This document shows positions 1 through 10,184 of a stretch of 64,000 nt of DNA, piece by piece. The notes beneath the pieces are model-generated. The model did no database searches and was not told the DNA's origin. It saw only the letters and a program-made list of their open reading frames with translations. A program made the position numbers and the translations under genes. Position 1 is the first letter of the stretch. Each line of letters starts with the position of its first letter. Source of the DNA: Telopea speciosissima (Eukaryota; Streptophyta; Magnoliopsida; Proteales; Proteaceae); NCBI RefSeq assembly GCF_018873765.1, contig NC_057916.1, forward strand, positions 10,682,001-10,746,000, in the 5' to 3' direction.

Positions 1-1196
1 ATCATACCATGCAGCCAATACCCCCACCATCATCAACTCTTAATGTTGAGGAGGAGCAGGGAAACAAGCAGCAACTGAAATCTTCAAATACAGATGCCTA
101 CCATCAGTATCTTTTGGGACAGTCCTTGAATCAGGTTGCCGCCTCACAGATTCTCAGAGGCTATCCTCTCCGTGTGTTGAACAAGAAAGAGATGAATGCG
201 GATATAGACAGCAAAAGCAGTGGGAAGTCCTCTGTAGTTCATAGTTTCTCGAAGATGAACAGTGATCAACATTCCCATCAGTATTTTGTGCAGGACTCGT
301 ATAATGAGAAGTGTACCAGTTCAATGCTTCCCCACTCAGTGGCTGAGCTCCCTCTTCTGCCCAGATCTCGAGAACAGTCAAGTGATCATCCCAGACCCCA
401 TTCTTTGAGTAGTAGCCCAGAAACAGTGGAAAGCTCACGTAGGACTGGTGATGTCAAATTGTTTGGTCAAATTCTTAGTCATCCCTCGACTTTGCAGAAG
501 CTAAATCCCACCGCCAGTTACAATGGTGATGACAGGGGGATGTCTCCTGAAACTAGTGGCAGGGCATTTAACTTAAAATTCACTCCAGATCAAGGGATTG
601 AGAGTGCTTCAGTTATGTCCAAGGTTGATCCTAGCAAGTATTCAGGCTTGGATGATTTCCCCATGAGGAGTTATGGTTTTTGGGATGGGAACAGGATACA
701 GACTGGCCTGTCATCTTTACCAGATTCTGCCATCTTATTGGCGAAGTATCCAGCAGCATTCGGAGACTTTTCAACATCCTCACACAGGGTTGAACAGCAG
801 CCACCACCAATTATGAAGAGGAATGACCGGAACTTGGGCTGTGTGTCTGTTTTCCCGAGTAAAGATGTGAGCAGTGATTTTCAAGTTTACAGGACTTGCG
901 ATGGGACAAAAGTGCAGCCATTCACGGTAGACATGAAGCGCCATGATGTGTTTTCGGAGATTCAGAAACGGAATGGATATGAAGGCGTGGCGGGTTTTCA
1001 AACACAAGGGAGAGTTGTTGGAATGAATGTTGTAGGGGGAGGTATACTGGTTGGAGGAGGAAGTTGTACAGGGGTTTCAGACCCAGTTGCAGCCATACAA
1101 ATGCATTATGCCACTGCTGAAAGGTATGGTGGTGGGCAGGCTGGAAGCATGAGAGAGGAAGAATCTTGGAGACGGGGAGGGGACATAGGCAGGTAG
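1..1196 (+). CDS. PWR: POWERDRESS-like SANT-domain protein, C-terminal part (5' partial)
   Basis: The open frame runs from the window edge to a TAG at 1194-1196. The in-frame codons before the first ATG (position 9) are also open, so the gene almost certainly continues to the left. About 395 residues are visible: a hydrophilic Ser/Pro/Gln-rich tail without a catalytic domain. Blocks such as GDVKLFGQILSHPS and LLAKYPAAFGDF are what I recognise from the C-terminus of plant POWERDRESS-type (nuclear receptor corepressor-like, duplicated SANT) proteins. In Arabidopsis PWR works with histone deacetylase HDA9 in flowering and ageing control. The SANT domains themselves would lie outside the window. 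No intron is seen here, so this is probably the last exon. The end is Gly-rich. The family call comes from sequence memory; the alternative is another large plant SANT/MYB-like protein. Confidence 0.8.
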   Translation, partial: HTMQPIPPPSSTLNVEEEQGNKQQLKSSNTDAYHQYLLGQSLNQVAASQILRGYPLRVLNKKEMNADIDSKSSGKSSVVHSFSKMNSDQHSHQYFVQDSYNEKCTSSMLPHSVAELPLLPRSREQSSDHPRPHSLSSSPETVESSRRTGDVKLFGQILSHPSTLQKLNPTASYNGDDRGMSPETSGRAFNLKFTPDQGIESASVMSKVDPSKYSGLDDFPMRSYGFWDGNRIQTGLSSLPDSAILLAKYPAAFGDFSTSSHRVEQQPPPIMKRNDRNLGCVSVFPSKDVSSDFQVYRTCDGTKVQPFTVDMKRHDVFSEIQKRNGYEGVAGFQTQGRVVGMNVVGGGILVGGGSCTGVSDPVAAIQMHYATAERYGGGQAGSMREEESWRRGGDIGR

Positions 1197-2520
1197 TAGA
1201 AGAAAGATACGCAGCAACAAGCAATAGGAAGGTATGTTGGTTAAAGAAGGGACAATTTCTTGGGTCCTTGGTTGCTCTGAAGAAAGTTAAATTCTTTTTT
1301 TGTGGGGGCCGCTTTGTACAATATTTTTGTAAAACCTCAAATGGAACGAAAGGGAAAATATGGGTTACTTGGAAGGAAAAAAAAAAAAAAAAATCTTAGG
1401 AGCTTTGTACTTTGCCGCTTTTGTATTTGTTGGTATGCGATGGAAAAAAAAAAAAACAAAATAATTTGGATAAATTTAGGAAAGGAGCCTAGCTGCTGAG
1501 GACAACTTGTTCGCGGGCGTTGTTGCTGTGGTTCACTCTGACAGATCTCTCAGTTTTTATTCCATTCATTCTTGCAGCGGTGTAAAAGACAGCGTAGGAG
1601 ACCTGAATTATATAATCTCATGTACATAGTCTTCTGTTTTTTTAGAATTCTTTTTAAAGGCTTATTCTTCTTGCCATTCTACGCCATTTAGCTTATTCTC
1701 GCTTTCTCGTCTTCATTTTCTTGAAGCTATTTTTTCTGTTTTGTAAATTGCGCAACACAGGTCAGTGACTACTTAGGCTGTGCCTCGACTCTGTTGCAAC
1801 TGGGGGCAACCGAGGAGCCTGGGATGCATGTTACAGTTAACCCACGCATGGATGTGGGGCATATCATGCATCAGTCTCAACATATTGAGGAACGACGTTT
1901 AAGGTACTACCTAACAGCTTTATAAAAGGTGAAAGTTATCTGTCTAAGAGTGTGGTCTACACCAGCATTTCCATGAGTATATTTCTCTCTTCCCAAAAGA
2001 AATTTGTCCTCTTGTTTTGAGGAGAGAGAGACACATGGGATTATGGGATTGCTAACATAGGTCATACTCCCGGATAGAAAATCATTTTCCCTTTAAAAAT
2101 TACGTTTAAGGTAAGAGAGTCCAAACGGTGTTATATAGGTGTAAACATATATGAAAAAGGGGAAATGAGTGGCCTCTGTGGTTTCTGCACTTAGACACAG
2201 AAGCGAGTAAAGTATGGCACTGCCCGAATGGAAAGATAGAAATCCCATTCAAGACATACTTTCATTGGTCAGTGCAAGTGCACGTGCAGGCTCTAGAGGC
2301 CCAGGAATCAATCTCTTTCCGGCAAAAAAAAATTAATTCAAAAGTTATTCTTCAACATAACGTTTTGTATTTTGTTTTAATTTATGATTTAGATCATGCC
2401 CGTTTAAATAGCATTTTAAACTACGGGATACATGATGGGGCAATCTGATTTAAGAGATGACAAACACTTTGTCGTTCTTCTCATGTATTTTAAATGGTTT
2501 AAATAACAAAAAATTATGTT

Positions 2521-2779
2521 AGGAGGAAAATTGCACTCCCCTTTATGTGGGGAGGAAAATTATCCTCTTCAACTCCCTATAGCTCAGTAGTGCAACAGTG
2601 CTAATGTGGGTGGTCGACATGTGGTAATTTAGACATTCAATGATCCGAATTCATTAACTATGTTGAGGTCATACCAATAAATGTCCAAGCTGTCATGTGT
2701 CAAATATCCATACTAACACTATCGCACTGCCGAACAATAGGGAATTGGAGAGGATAATAATCCGTGTGGAGATTCCTTA
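2521..2779. repeat. Fold-back MITE with long imperfect inverted arms
   Basis: The arms at about 2549-2644 and 2672-2769 are imperfect reverse complements. The left arm reads ATTATCCTCTTCAACTCCCT and the reverse complement of the right arm reads TTATCCTCTCCAATTCCCT; the similarity continues for about 90 bases with substitutions. Only some 30 bases separate the arms, so nearly the whole element can fold into one hairpin. There is no open frame. This fits a non-autonomous DNA transposon. I could not fix a target-site duplication, so the outer limits are approximate. Confidence 0.65.
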
Positions 2780-3272
2780 AATGAAAAATGAGATACAAAA
2801 CTCAAATTGTTTTTGATAAGTTTGGGTCAGAACGGATCTCATAAATGACTCGCTCTATTTAAGCACAACTGGTGCGCACACGGTACACTGTGCTTTCCGG
2901 TCCACAGGCGGCTTGCTTTGTTATCCCATTATTCATGATTGATGATAGATGACTCTCACTCAGTGCATACGTGGACGCAAAATCGAAGTGGGGCCATTAG
3001 GGATGGGGCCTACCTTGAGGATGCGTATGGCGCACTTCGCGTATTTTACAAGCACAAACCGTTTAGTAGCTTTTTTTTAAGTCTTTGCTGACGAACTCAC
3101 ATGCAACCACCTATTTAATTAACCACAGTAACTCCGACTCAGACCCACTGACTCACAAGTTAGTTAGAGACTTAGAGTATAACATCCAAAAAGTCCCACT
3201 TCTTCTTTCTCTTTCTCATTTTCTTCTTTGCTTGCTTCTGAAATTTAGTGGTTGCAGATGGAAACGTGTCTC

Positions 3273-3279
3273 TATATAA
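3273..3279 (+). promoter_or_regulatory. Putative TATA box of the lectin receptor kinase gene
   Basis: TATATAA lies about 240 bases before the start codon at 3519 and ahead of a CT-rich pyrimidine stretch at about 3388-3417, a common arrangement in plant core promoters. The assignment rests on position and motif only. Confidence 0.45.
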
Positions 3280-3518
3280 CACAACTGTCCTCTTTTCCCT
3301 TTGGAATCTGACCTTCGAATTCCTTTGTTCCCGTTTCGTTGTTGTGCCGTCAAAGCAAAAGAATTGAACACGCAGCACTAACTCTTCACTCTCTCTTTCT
3401 CTCTCCCTCTGAGTCGGCCGTGATTGATTGATACTATTTGATAGGTACGTAGTAGTCTCACCCTCGCCTCAAAAGAAAACCCAATTTCTCTGTAATGGGT
3501 TGCCGGAGAAATTAAGCG

Positions 3519-5684
3519 ATGTTGTTTTTCATAGATGAGCTTACCTGTTTATTATACCTGTTTCTCTTGCTGGGGATTTCCAGCATTGAAGTCGAAGCAG
3601 AGAGTGAAACGACTGAATTCGACTTCAGCACGTTAACGCTTAGCAGTCTTAAGCTGCTAGGAGATGCCCATTTGAACAATGGCAGTGTACGTCTCTCCCG
3701 TGATCTAAGCGTCCCTTATTCAGGCTCTGGCAGGGTCTTGTACGGTAAACCCGTCAGATTCCGGCAACCTGGCAGCCATTCTCCGGCATCCTTCTCCACC
3801 TTCTTCTCCATCTCCGTTATCAATCTCAATCCGTCCTCGATCGGTGGGGGACTTGCCTTCCTCCTCTCTCCCGACGACGAGACAGTCGGTGATGCCGGTG
3901 GATTTCTGGGCCTGGGCAATGGCAAGGGTTCTCTGTCCGGCTACGTTGCAGTTGAATTCGACACGTTGATGGACGTGGAGTTCAAGGACATTAACGACAA
4001 CCATGTGGGTTTTGATCTAAACGGGATAGTTTCTGCTCAGGTGGGTGACTTGGGTTCCGTTGCGGTCGATCTTAAGAGCGGAGATCTTGTGAATGCTTGG
4101 CTCGATTACGATGGCTCCTCTCGTCTGTTTAATATCTCCGTCTCTCACTCCGATCTCCGTCCGGCCGATCCCCTTTTGTCCTTCCATCTCGACTTGGATC
4201 GCTTCGTCAACGATTTTATGTTCGTGGGCTTTTCTGGGTCCACTCAGGGGAGTACAGAGATCCACAGTGTCGAATGGTGGAGCTTTACTTCTTCATTTAA
4301 CCCTTCTTCTTCTCCTCCTACTTCTGGGTCTGGGTCCTCCCTTCCACCGCCGACGCCTATTCCTTTTGCCCCAATGGCTAATGCTTCCAATCTCCCACCA
4401 CCATCTCCGGTACCTTCTGCTTCAGTTTCAAACTCTTCGACACCAGAAAAGACCAGCAAGTCCTCGTCCTGCCATAACCAGCTCTGTAAGCAACGCCCTG
4501 GGGCAGTTGCAGGGGTGGTAACAGCCGGAGCTTTTTTTCTTGCCATTTTCGCCGGTGTTCTCATCTGGGTTTTCTCCAAAAGGTTTAAAACTCCTGAAAA
4601 AACAGTCTCTCTAGCAACTGAGATCGTCAAAACCCCAAAAGAGTTCAGTTACAAAGAGCTGCAATTGGCAACGAGGTCCTTCGATAGGGACAGAATTATA
4701 GGAAATGGAGCGTTCGGGACTGTGTACAAAGGTATTATCCCAGAAACTGGAGCAATGGTGGCTGTGAAGAGATGTAGTCATAGCGGAGGTCAGGGAAAGG
4801 CAGAATTTTTATCAGAGCTTTCAATAATTGGGAGTCTCAGGCATCGGAACCTTGTACGGCTCCAAGGTTGGTGCCATGAGAAAGGTGAAATTCTTCTGGT
4901 CTATGATTTCATGCCTAATGGAAGCCTCGATAAGGCATTGTTCGAGTCCACATCTCTCCTCCCATGGCACTACCGGCGAAAGATTTTAATGGGTGTGGCC
5001 TCTGCCATGGCCTACCTGCATCAGGAATGTGAAAACCAGGTAATTCACAGAGATATCAAGACCAGCAATATAATGCTTGACGAAGCCTTCAATGCCAAAC
5101 TAGGGGACTTTGGTTTGGCGAGGCAGGTGGAGCATGATAAGTCCCCTGATGCCACTGTAACTGCAGGTACAATGGGTTACTTGGCCCCGGAGTACCTCCT
5201 CACTGGGAGAGCTACAGAGAAGACTGATGTGTTCAGCTTTGGAGCTGTAGTATTGGAAGTGGCCAGTGGGAGGAGACCCATTGAGAAAGAGACCACTGGG
5301 ATAGGAAAGGTTGGGGTGAGCAGTAATTTGGTGGAGTGGATTTGGAGTTTGCACAGAGAAGGGAGGCTGTTGGGTGCAGCTGATGCCAAACTTGGTGGTG
5401 AGTTTGATGAGGCAGAGATGACAAGAGTGCTCTTGATGGGGCTGGCATGTTCTCATCCTGACCCATTGGCTAGACCTACAATGAGAGGTGTGGTTCAGAT
5501 GTTAGTGGGTGAAGCTCAAGTGCCCATTGTCCCAAGATCAAAGCCTTCTATGAGTTTCAGCACTTCCCATCTGTTGATGACCTTGCAGGACAGTGTCTCT
5601 GATATTAATGAAATGTTGATAACCCTCTCAACCTCCTCCTCCTCCTCCATAAACCACAGCTTCAATGGTGGAGAACTAGTTTGA
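3519..5684 (+). CDS. L-type lectin-domain receptor kinase, clade VIII (LecRK-VIII-like)
   Basis: A single intronless frame of 721 codons, as is usual for LecRKs. Residues 1-28 form a hydrophobic signal peptide. Residues about 33-258 are a legume-lectin beta-sandwich with the acidic loop VEFDT (145-149) and NDNHVGFD (159-166). A Pro/Ser-rich linker (about 260-318) and a Cys pair (CHNQLC) precede one membrane helix at about 329-352. The cytoplasmic kinase is complete: P-loop GNGAFGTVYKG (395-405), lysine K417 in VAVKR, HRDIKTSN (510-517), DFG (530-532) and APEYL in the activation segment. It should be an active Ser/Thr kinase at the plasma membrane sensing cell-wall or carbohydrate-linked signals; the ligand cannot be read from sequence. 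The RD motif (R511-D512) implies activation-loop control. The start is the first Met, directly before the signal peptide. Confidence 0.93.
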   Translation: MLFFIDELTCLLYLFLLLGISSIEVEAESETTEFDFSTLTLSSLKLLGDAHLNNGSVRLSRDLSVPYSGSGRVLYGKPVRFRQPGSHSPASFSTFFSISVINLNPSSIGGGLAFLLSPDDETVGDAGGFLGLGNGKGSLSGYVAVEFDTLMDVEFKDINDNHVGFDLNGIVSAQVGDLGSVAVDLKSGDLVNAWLDYDGSSRLFNISVSHSDLRPADPLLSFHLDLDRFVNDFMFVGFSGSTQGSTEIHSVEWWSFTSSFNPSSSPPTSGSGSSLPPPTPIPFAPMANASNLPPPSPVPSASVSNSSTPEKTSKSSSCHNQLCKQRPGAVAGVVTAGAFFLAIFAGVLIWVFSKRFKTPEKTVSLATEIVKTPKEFSYKELQLATRSFDRDRIIGNGAFGTVYKGIIPETGAMVAVKRCSHSGGQGKAEFLSELSIIGSLRHRNLVRLQGWCHEKGEILLVYDFMPNGSLDKALFESTSLLPWHYRRKILMGVASAMAYLHQECENQVIHRDIKTSNIMLDEAFNAKLGDFGLARQVEHDKSPDATVTAGTMGYLAPEYLLTGRATEKTDVFSFGAVVLEVASGRRPIEKETTGIGKVGVSSNLVEWIWSLHREGRLLGAADAKLGGEFDEAEMTRVLLMGLACSHPDPLARPTMRGVVQMLVGEAQVPIVPRSKPSMSFSTSHLLMTLQDSVSDINEMLITLSTSSSSSINHSFNGGELV

Positions 5685-5890
5685 TTGCCATCAACTTTTA
5701 TAAGGAAAAGGAAATAATCCCAAATTAGAAACTTTGAGACCTTCCATAATTTTTATATAGCCTCCACTTGTGGGATTATTACCAATAATTTATAAATATA
5801 CAATTACTTGTTTTTGTATTTATAGCACATTTACATAGAGATCAATTTGAAGAATATGTTAGCAAGATTAATGTATGTAGCAGACAGAAG

Positions 5891-6098
5891 CATGGTTATA
5901 GGTATCGGTATCGGTGGTCATGTCAGTAGTCACTCCCACAAGACCACCGCCGATATCGATACAATACGAATCGGGCCATCTCGGTCTGTATCAGCCTGTA
6001 TAAAAAAGAGAGTCACTTTTTGGCTGATAATTCCAATCCTTATCAGTATTGTGCCAGTATTACTGATTCATTGATAGATTCTGATACTTAGAACCATG
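5891..6098. mobile_element. Small MITE with CATGGTT termini and 8-bp TSD
   Basis: The element starts CATGGTTATAGGTATCGG and ends in AACCATG, so the ends are inverted. The flanks GACAGAAG at 5883-5890 and 6099-6106 are identical, an 8-bp target-site duplication. The 208-bp body consists of GTATCG/GATATCG words and has no coding capacity. The same vocabulary recurs at about 6600-6960, 18240-18990, 49394-50016 and 57340-58210, so these may be related non-autonomous elements. An 8-bp TSD fits hAT; 9 bp with one mismatch would fit MULE. Confidence 0.7.
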
Positions 6099-7776
6099 GA
6101 CAGAAGTGGGATGGATACTCTGATTGTGGGGTTAAAGCTGTTTCAACAACCATTGTGATTGAAGGGTTAATAACTGTTTTAACAATTATTTCAAACATTT
6201 TCATTCTTCTTTGATCATCAGCAGTATGGAACAGCAGTAAAAGCTAGGTAAGAAGGAAGTAAATGAGGGTAAGTCTTTAATCTATTTTAATTCCTTTTGG
6301 TGGTGGGTGGTTGGTTGCTTTCACAAGTAATCCTTGTCAAAAAGAGACTAAAGAGTTTGAGTATAAAGTTGGTGAAGTAGTAGAAAGAGGGTCACTTTCT
6401 TTTGACTTTTGAGTTATTCTTGTGTTGTGTGTGGATGGATAAGGAAGAATCGAGTAAATAACTGGGAGGAGGAGAATGAGAATACAAGATCGGATTGATT
6501 TTCACTTTAACCATTACAAGAAAGGATTTATTTCTCTCTACGTGTTAAAAATAGGAATCGAATCGGCCAGATTGGTTGATTGGGTTAAGCCGATTCCAAT
6601 TCTGACTGATTTCTATATGGAAATTAGGGTTAGGGTCACAGTTCAGGGTATCAGTATGCCGTATCAGTATCGCCAGTACCCGATATCAATACGTTATCAA
6701 TATCTTAACGATGTTACCGATATAGGGGAGGGTAATATAGTTCAAAAATCTAAGATATTGGTATTTTGAAGGGCAAAATGATGCAAATCAACCCTATACG
6801 GCCAATCCATATTGTATCAATACTAGTATCAGCCGGGACCAATACTGGTACCAATACCGATATCTAATTTGGTTTGGCTGGTTTTATACTGATTTTGGCA
6901 GATTCCAAATTGATTCTGATCGATTTATGACTGATTCACCTACTACACTAATTATGATCAATTCTAATCTGGATTAGATCTAAATCAATCAAAATGAAAA
7001 TGGTTGGCCACCAAAAGAAGGCCATTCATTGATCAACCTGAGGGTGGTGCCCAAATCAATCATCAATTTGCTTAGTTAAAGGGATTAAATGCTTATTAAC
7101 ATTCCTCAAGGTCTCAAATAATTTGTAATTTTTTTTTTTTTAAAAACATTTTAAGTATGACATACAATATTTTTTTATTAATAGTAATAATGTTATTTTA
7201 CATGCAAACTCGAAAAATATGCACGACAATAACATATTGATGATATATTGATATGTAACTTTTAATTTAATTTTGAAAATCATTTTATAACCTAATCTTA
7301 AAAAACCTTTTGACCCTAGAGGTGTCATTCAAACACTCCATTAAGTTAAATGAAGAGAGTTTGGTAGATAAATATAATTTTGTTTTTCTTGTTTTCCTTC
7401 ACTGGCTCACTCCTTTTGAGACACGTACTCTCTCTCTCTCTCTCTCTGGGGATTGGGGAATATAGAATATGGACCACTTACCGGGAGACAAATTAGGAAT
7501 AGGCCAATAGGGTGTGATGAAAAAAGGAATCTTCTTCTACGCAAGGAGTGTGGGACAGAGAAATTTATTGACATGGAAGCGGGTGAGGGCAGCAGTGCAA
7601 GTCTTAAATAATGTTAGGGGAGACGGTTTTCTGTGCAAGCAGCATAACAGTGATAACACGAATCAAGTGTGACAAAATGTTTTCTTGCATAGTAGCCTAG
7701 GAGAGCAGCGAATGAAGTCATTTCATATTTTCATGACTGAGAGAGAGAGGTGTGCTAGTGTACCTCTCCTACCCTT

Positions 7777-8085
7777 AGGGGTGTCAAACGATTGGTTTGT
7801 TTCGATTTTTGAACAGGCGGAACCGATTTCGTATTGATAATGGGTGAAATTGAATCTAACCTGATAAAATAATGCTTGGTTTTTGTCTGATTTGGGTTCG
7901 ATTTATTTCATTGGATTTTTATCGATTTGATATCCTTTCAGTTTACCACCTACATATCAATTTTATATCGATTTTAATTTGATTTTCGATCAATCCGGTG
8001 TATTTTGATTTTATAATATCCCAAACCGAAACGGAACCGATAGAGAGTCAGTTCAGTTTGATTCGGATTTATTTCATCAAAAAAA
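7777..8085. mobile_element. Partial hAT-like repeat with GGGGTGTCAA end
   Basis: The left end AGGGGTGTCAAACGATTGG resembles the terminal repeat of the element at 50265-51272, and the interior is rich in CCGAT/GGTTCGAT words. I did not find the matching right end; the repeat runs into A-runs and an AT microsatellite at about 8080-8141, so it may be truncated. Confidence 0.4.
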
Positions 8086-8097
8086 AAAAATTTGATG

Positions 8098-8145
<48 letters not shown>

Positions 8146-10184
8146 AAAAAAAGAAAATACAAGAGAATTAGAGTTCATCAATTTGAGCAATTCGTTTTAG
8201 GCCAACCTGGCGGCTGAGAGAACCTTTTCCTTAATGTTATGTATCATTGATTACTTTATTTGGGTGGATCTGTATTCTAGATTTTGGATAAGCTAAGAGT
8301 GATTATTGCATAGACTTCTCCTTTTTGGAAATGGAATTTGGATTTTGGTTTTGGACCACCAGCACACCACCAGTAGTTGGGGCCAATGACCAATCCAAAT
8401 ACCCAATCGTGATATGCAATTAAGTTTTATGGGACTATATCCTATATGAGGTCCCCCCACCAAACATCACTCATCCAACCCATCTGATATTGACCTCCAA
8501 ACACTTCACTGTTACACTACACTACATCTATTTTGAGGGGCAAAATGTATGTAATTTTACCTCCACTTCATAGAGAGGTTGTTTCTATATGTTGAATCCG
8601 CAACTTGTTGGTTGATTGTAATAGCACAACTTAACGGTTGCGTCAAGGCTCATCTATTGTTTATAACCATTGTAAGTATTCGATGTGGATCAAATAAGAC
8701 AGAATAATTAGACATATCACATCATTGTATGATCGAAAAAATCCGTCCATTACATGTATGAACTACGGAGGGAAAATTGATGTGGTTATAGTCTTAGTGT
8801 AATCAATCATTGTAACTAGTAACACATAGCAAAATCTTTTCTTGTGGGTAGCATGTATGTCATCAATATTTGGGTTCCATCATCCAATCATCTATACAAG
8901 TCCCCAAAATCTTCCCACTTACTTTGCCTAGTGAAGTATAACATTTCACTATTTACCATATGACATCACATGGATTAGTTTTAAACTAATAGGCACTTAA
9001 AAAAAATATGGAAACTGGAATTATTGTATTAGTTCTTGTTGTTCCACACCCCCCCCCCCTCCAAAATAAAAGGTTAGATATAGGATCCATTTTCCTCCTT
9101 GATATGAGGGTGGGTGGTTTTCTTGGAATTTTAAGCAACCTTCAATGGGTTCCAATTCAGGACTCAAAAGCTGGAATTCCCAACTCCCAACAAGGACAAA
9201 GCAAAACTCATAATTCCTCTCTCTTTCTAATTTCTTTGAAACTACTCAAAGCCGTTTGTTGGAATTGGATGGTAAGAGGGGTCGGGTATTAGACTATTAG
9301 GGAACTTTGGGAGGCAAAACTGAACTGTCCGGACTAGGAGACCCTCAGTCCTGTGACTTTAAAAAAGATAAAATTATTTGCTATGTTGGCCTACTTGGAG
9401 TGGTTTTCTAAGTTGCATATGTTCCTGCTTCTCTGTATCCATTGTCCATTTTCTGATGTGTTCTTTTCCATTATCTTTTCAATACTCGATTTTGCCACTT
9501 GGCTAACTCAGACTGATTTGAAATTTGATATATTAAAGGAATTTGGGTCCACTAGTCCACAATTATAATCCTCTCTGACCTACCATATGTCAGAACCAAC
9601 CAAACCCCCCCCCCCCCCCTCCCCTCCCCCTCCACTCTAGAACCCAAGACCCCTCTGGAGAACCCTCTCCAGAGTTCACAGACTGGCACTCCCCTAGAAA
9701 TACTACTTCCCATGTGAACCCATTTTATAAGGTGAGGAAATCTTAGTTCTGGCTTTTACTATCCACACATTTCTGCAAGTTTGGGACACTTTTAAGATGC
9801 CATGTGTTCTTGTGAGAATCGGACCCATCTAATGTCACAGTTAACCTCAATGATCTGAATAGGAGGATGACCCAATCATGTATTGTGGAAGTTTGCTTTT
9901 ATGGAAGAAGTTTCAGGGTAAGGAAGTTTGAGCAATTATAGAGCAAGTATAGAAGACATATAGAAATTTCCCCCTTTTTAATAAACAATACATATACCTA
10001 GTTCTTGGTACGAATTCTGTATCTTTCTTTTTGGAAAGATACACATTCAGTAACATTCTCTGCTTTTATTTCTGTTGAGAATATCTTTTATAAAAAGTAT
10101 AGCCCAAAGAATGTTTTGGAGGGTTGCTATTTGCAAGGGAAATGGGTACAAGATTAATGTAATCCAAACAAAATGGTGCATTTC

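Larger units (their letters stand above)
1197..3518. other. Intergenic: PWR 3' flank, a hairpin MITE and the lectin-kinase promoter
   Basis: The first several hundred bases are T-rich with A-runs near 1380 and 1445 and probably include the PWR 3' UTR. A fold-back element occupies about 2521-2779 (separate entry). From about 2860 the sequence is likely the promoter of the downstream kinase, with a TATA-like box at 3273-3279 and a CT-rich leader at about 3388-3417. I see no further gene. Confidence 0.6.
5685..10184. other. Intergenic, repeat-rich, no gene recognised
   Basis: The lectin-kinase 3' flank is followed by AT-rich DNA with a small MITE (5891-6098), degenerate GATAC/ATATCG-word sequence (about 6600-6960), a CT microsatellite near 7428-7447, a partial hAT-like repeat (about 7777-8085), an AT microsatellite (about 8113-8141) and C-runs near 9049 and 9605. 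The longest frames (up to 94 codons at 9008-9292) show no family resemblance. The last 150 or so bases before 10185 are probably IVD 3' UTR. Confidence 0.6.

Noticed and set aside
3720..5466. Frames of 69-142 codons overlapping the lectin kinase
   Set aside because: They are shadow frames of a well-supported coding sequence.
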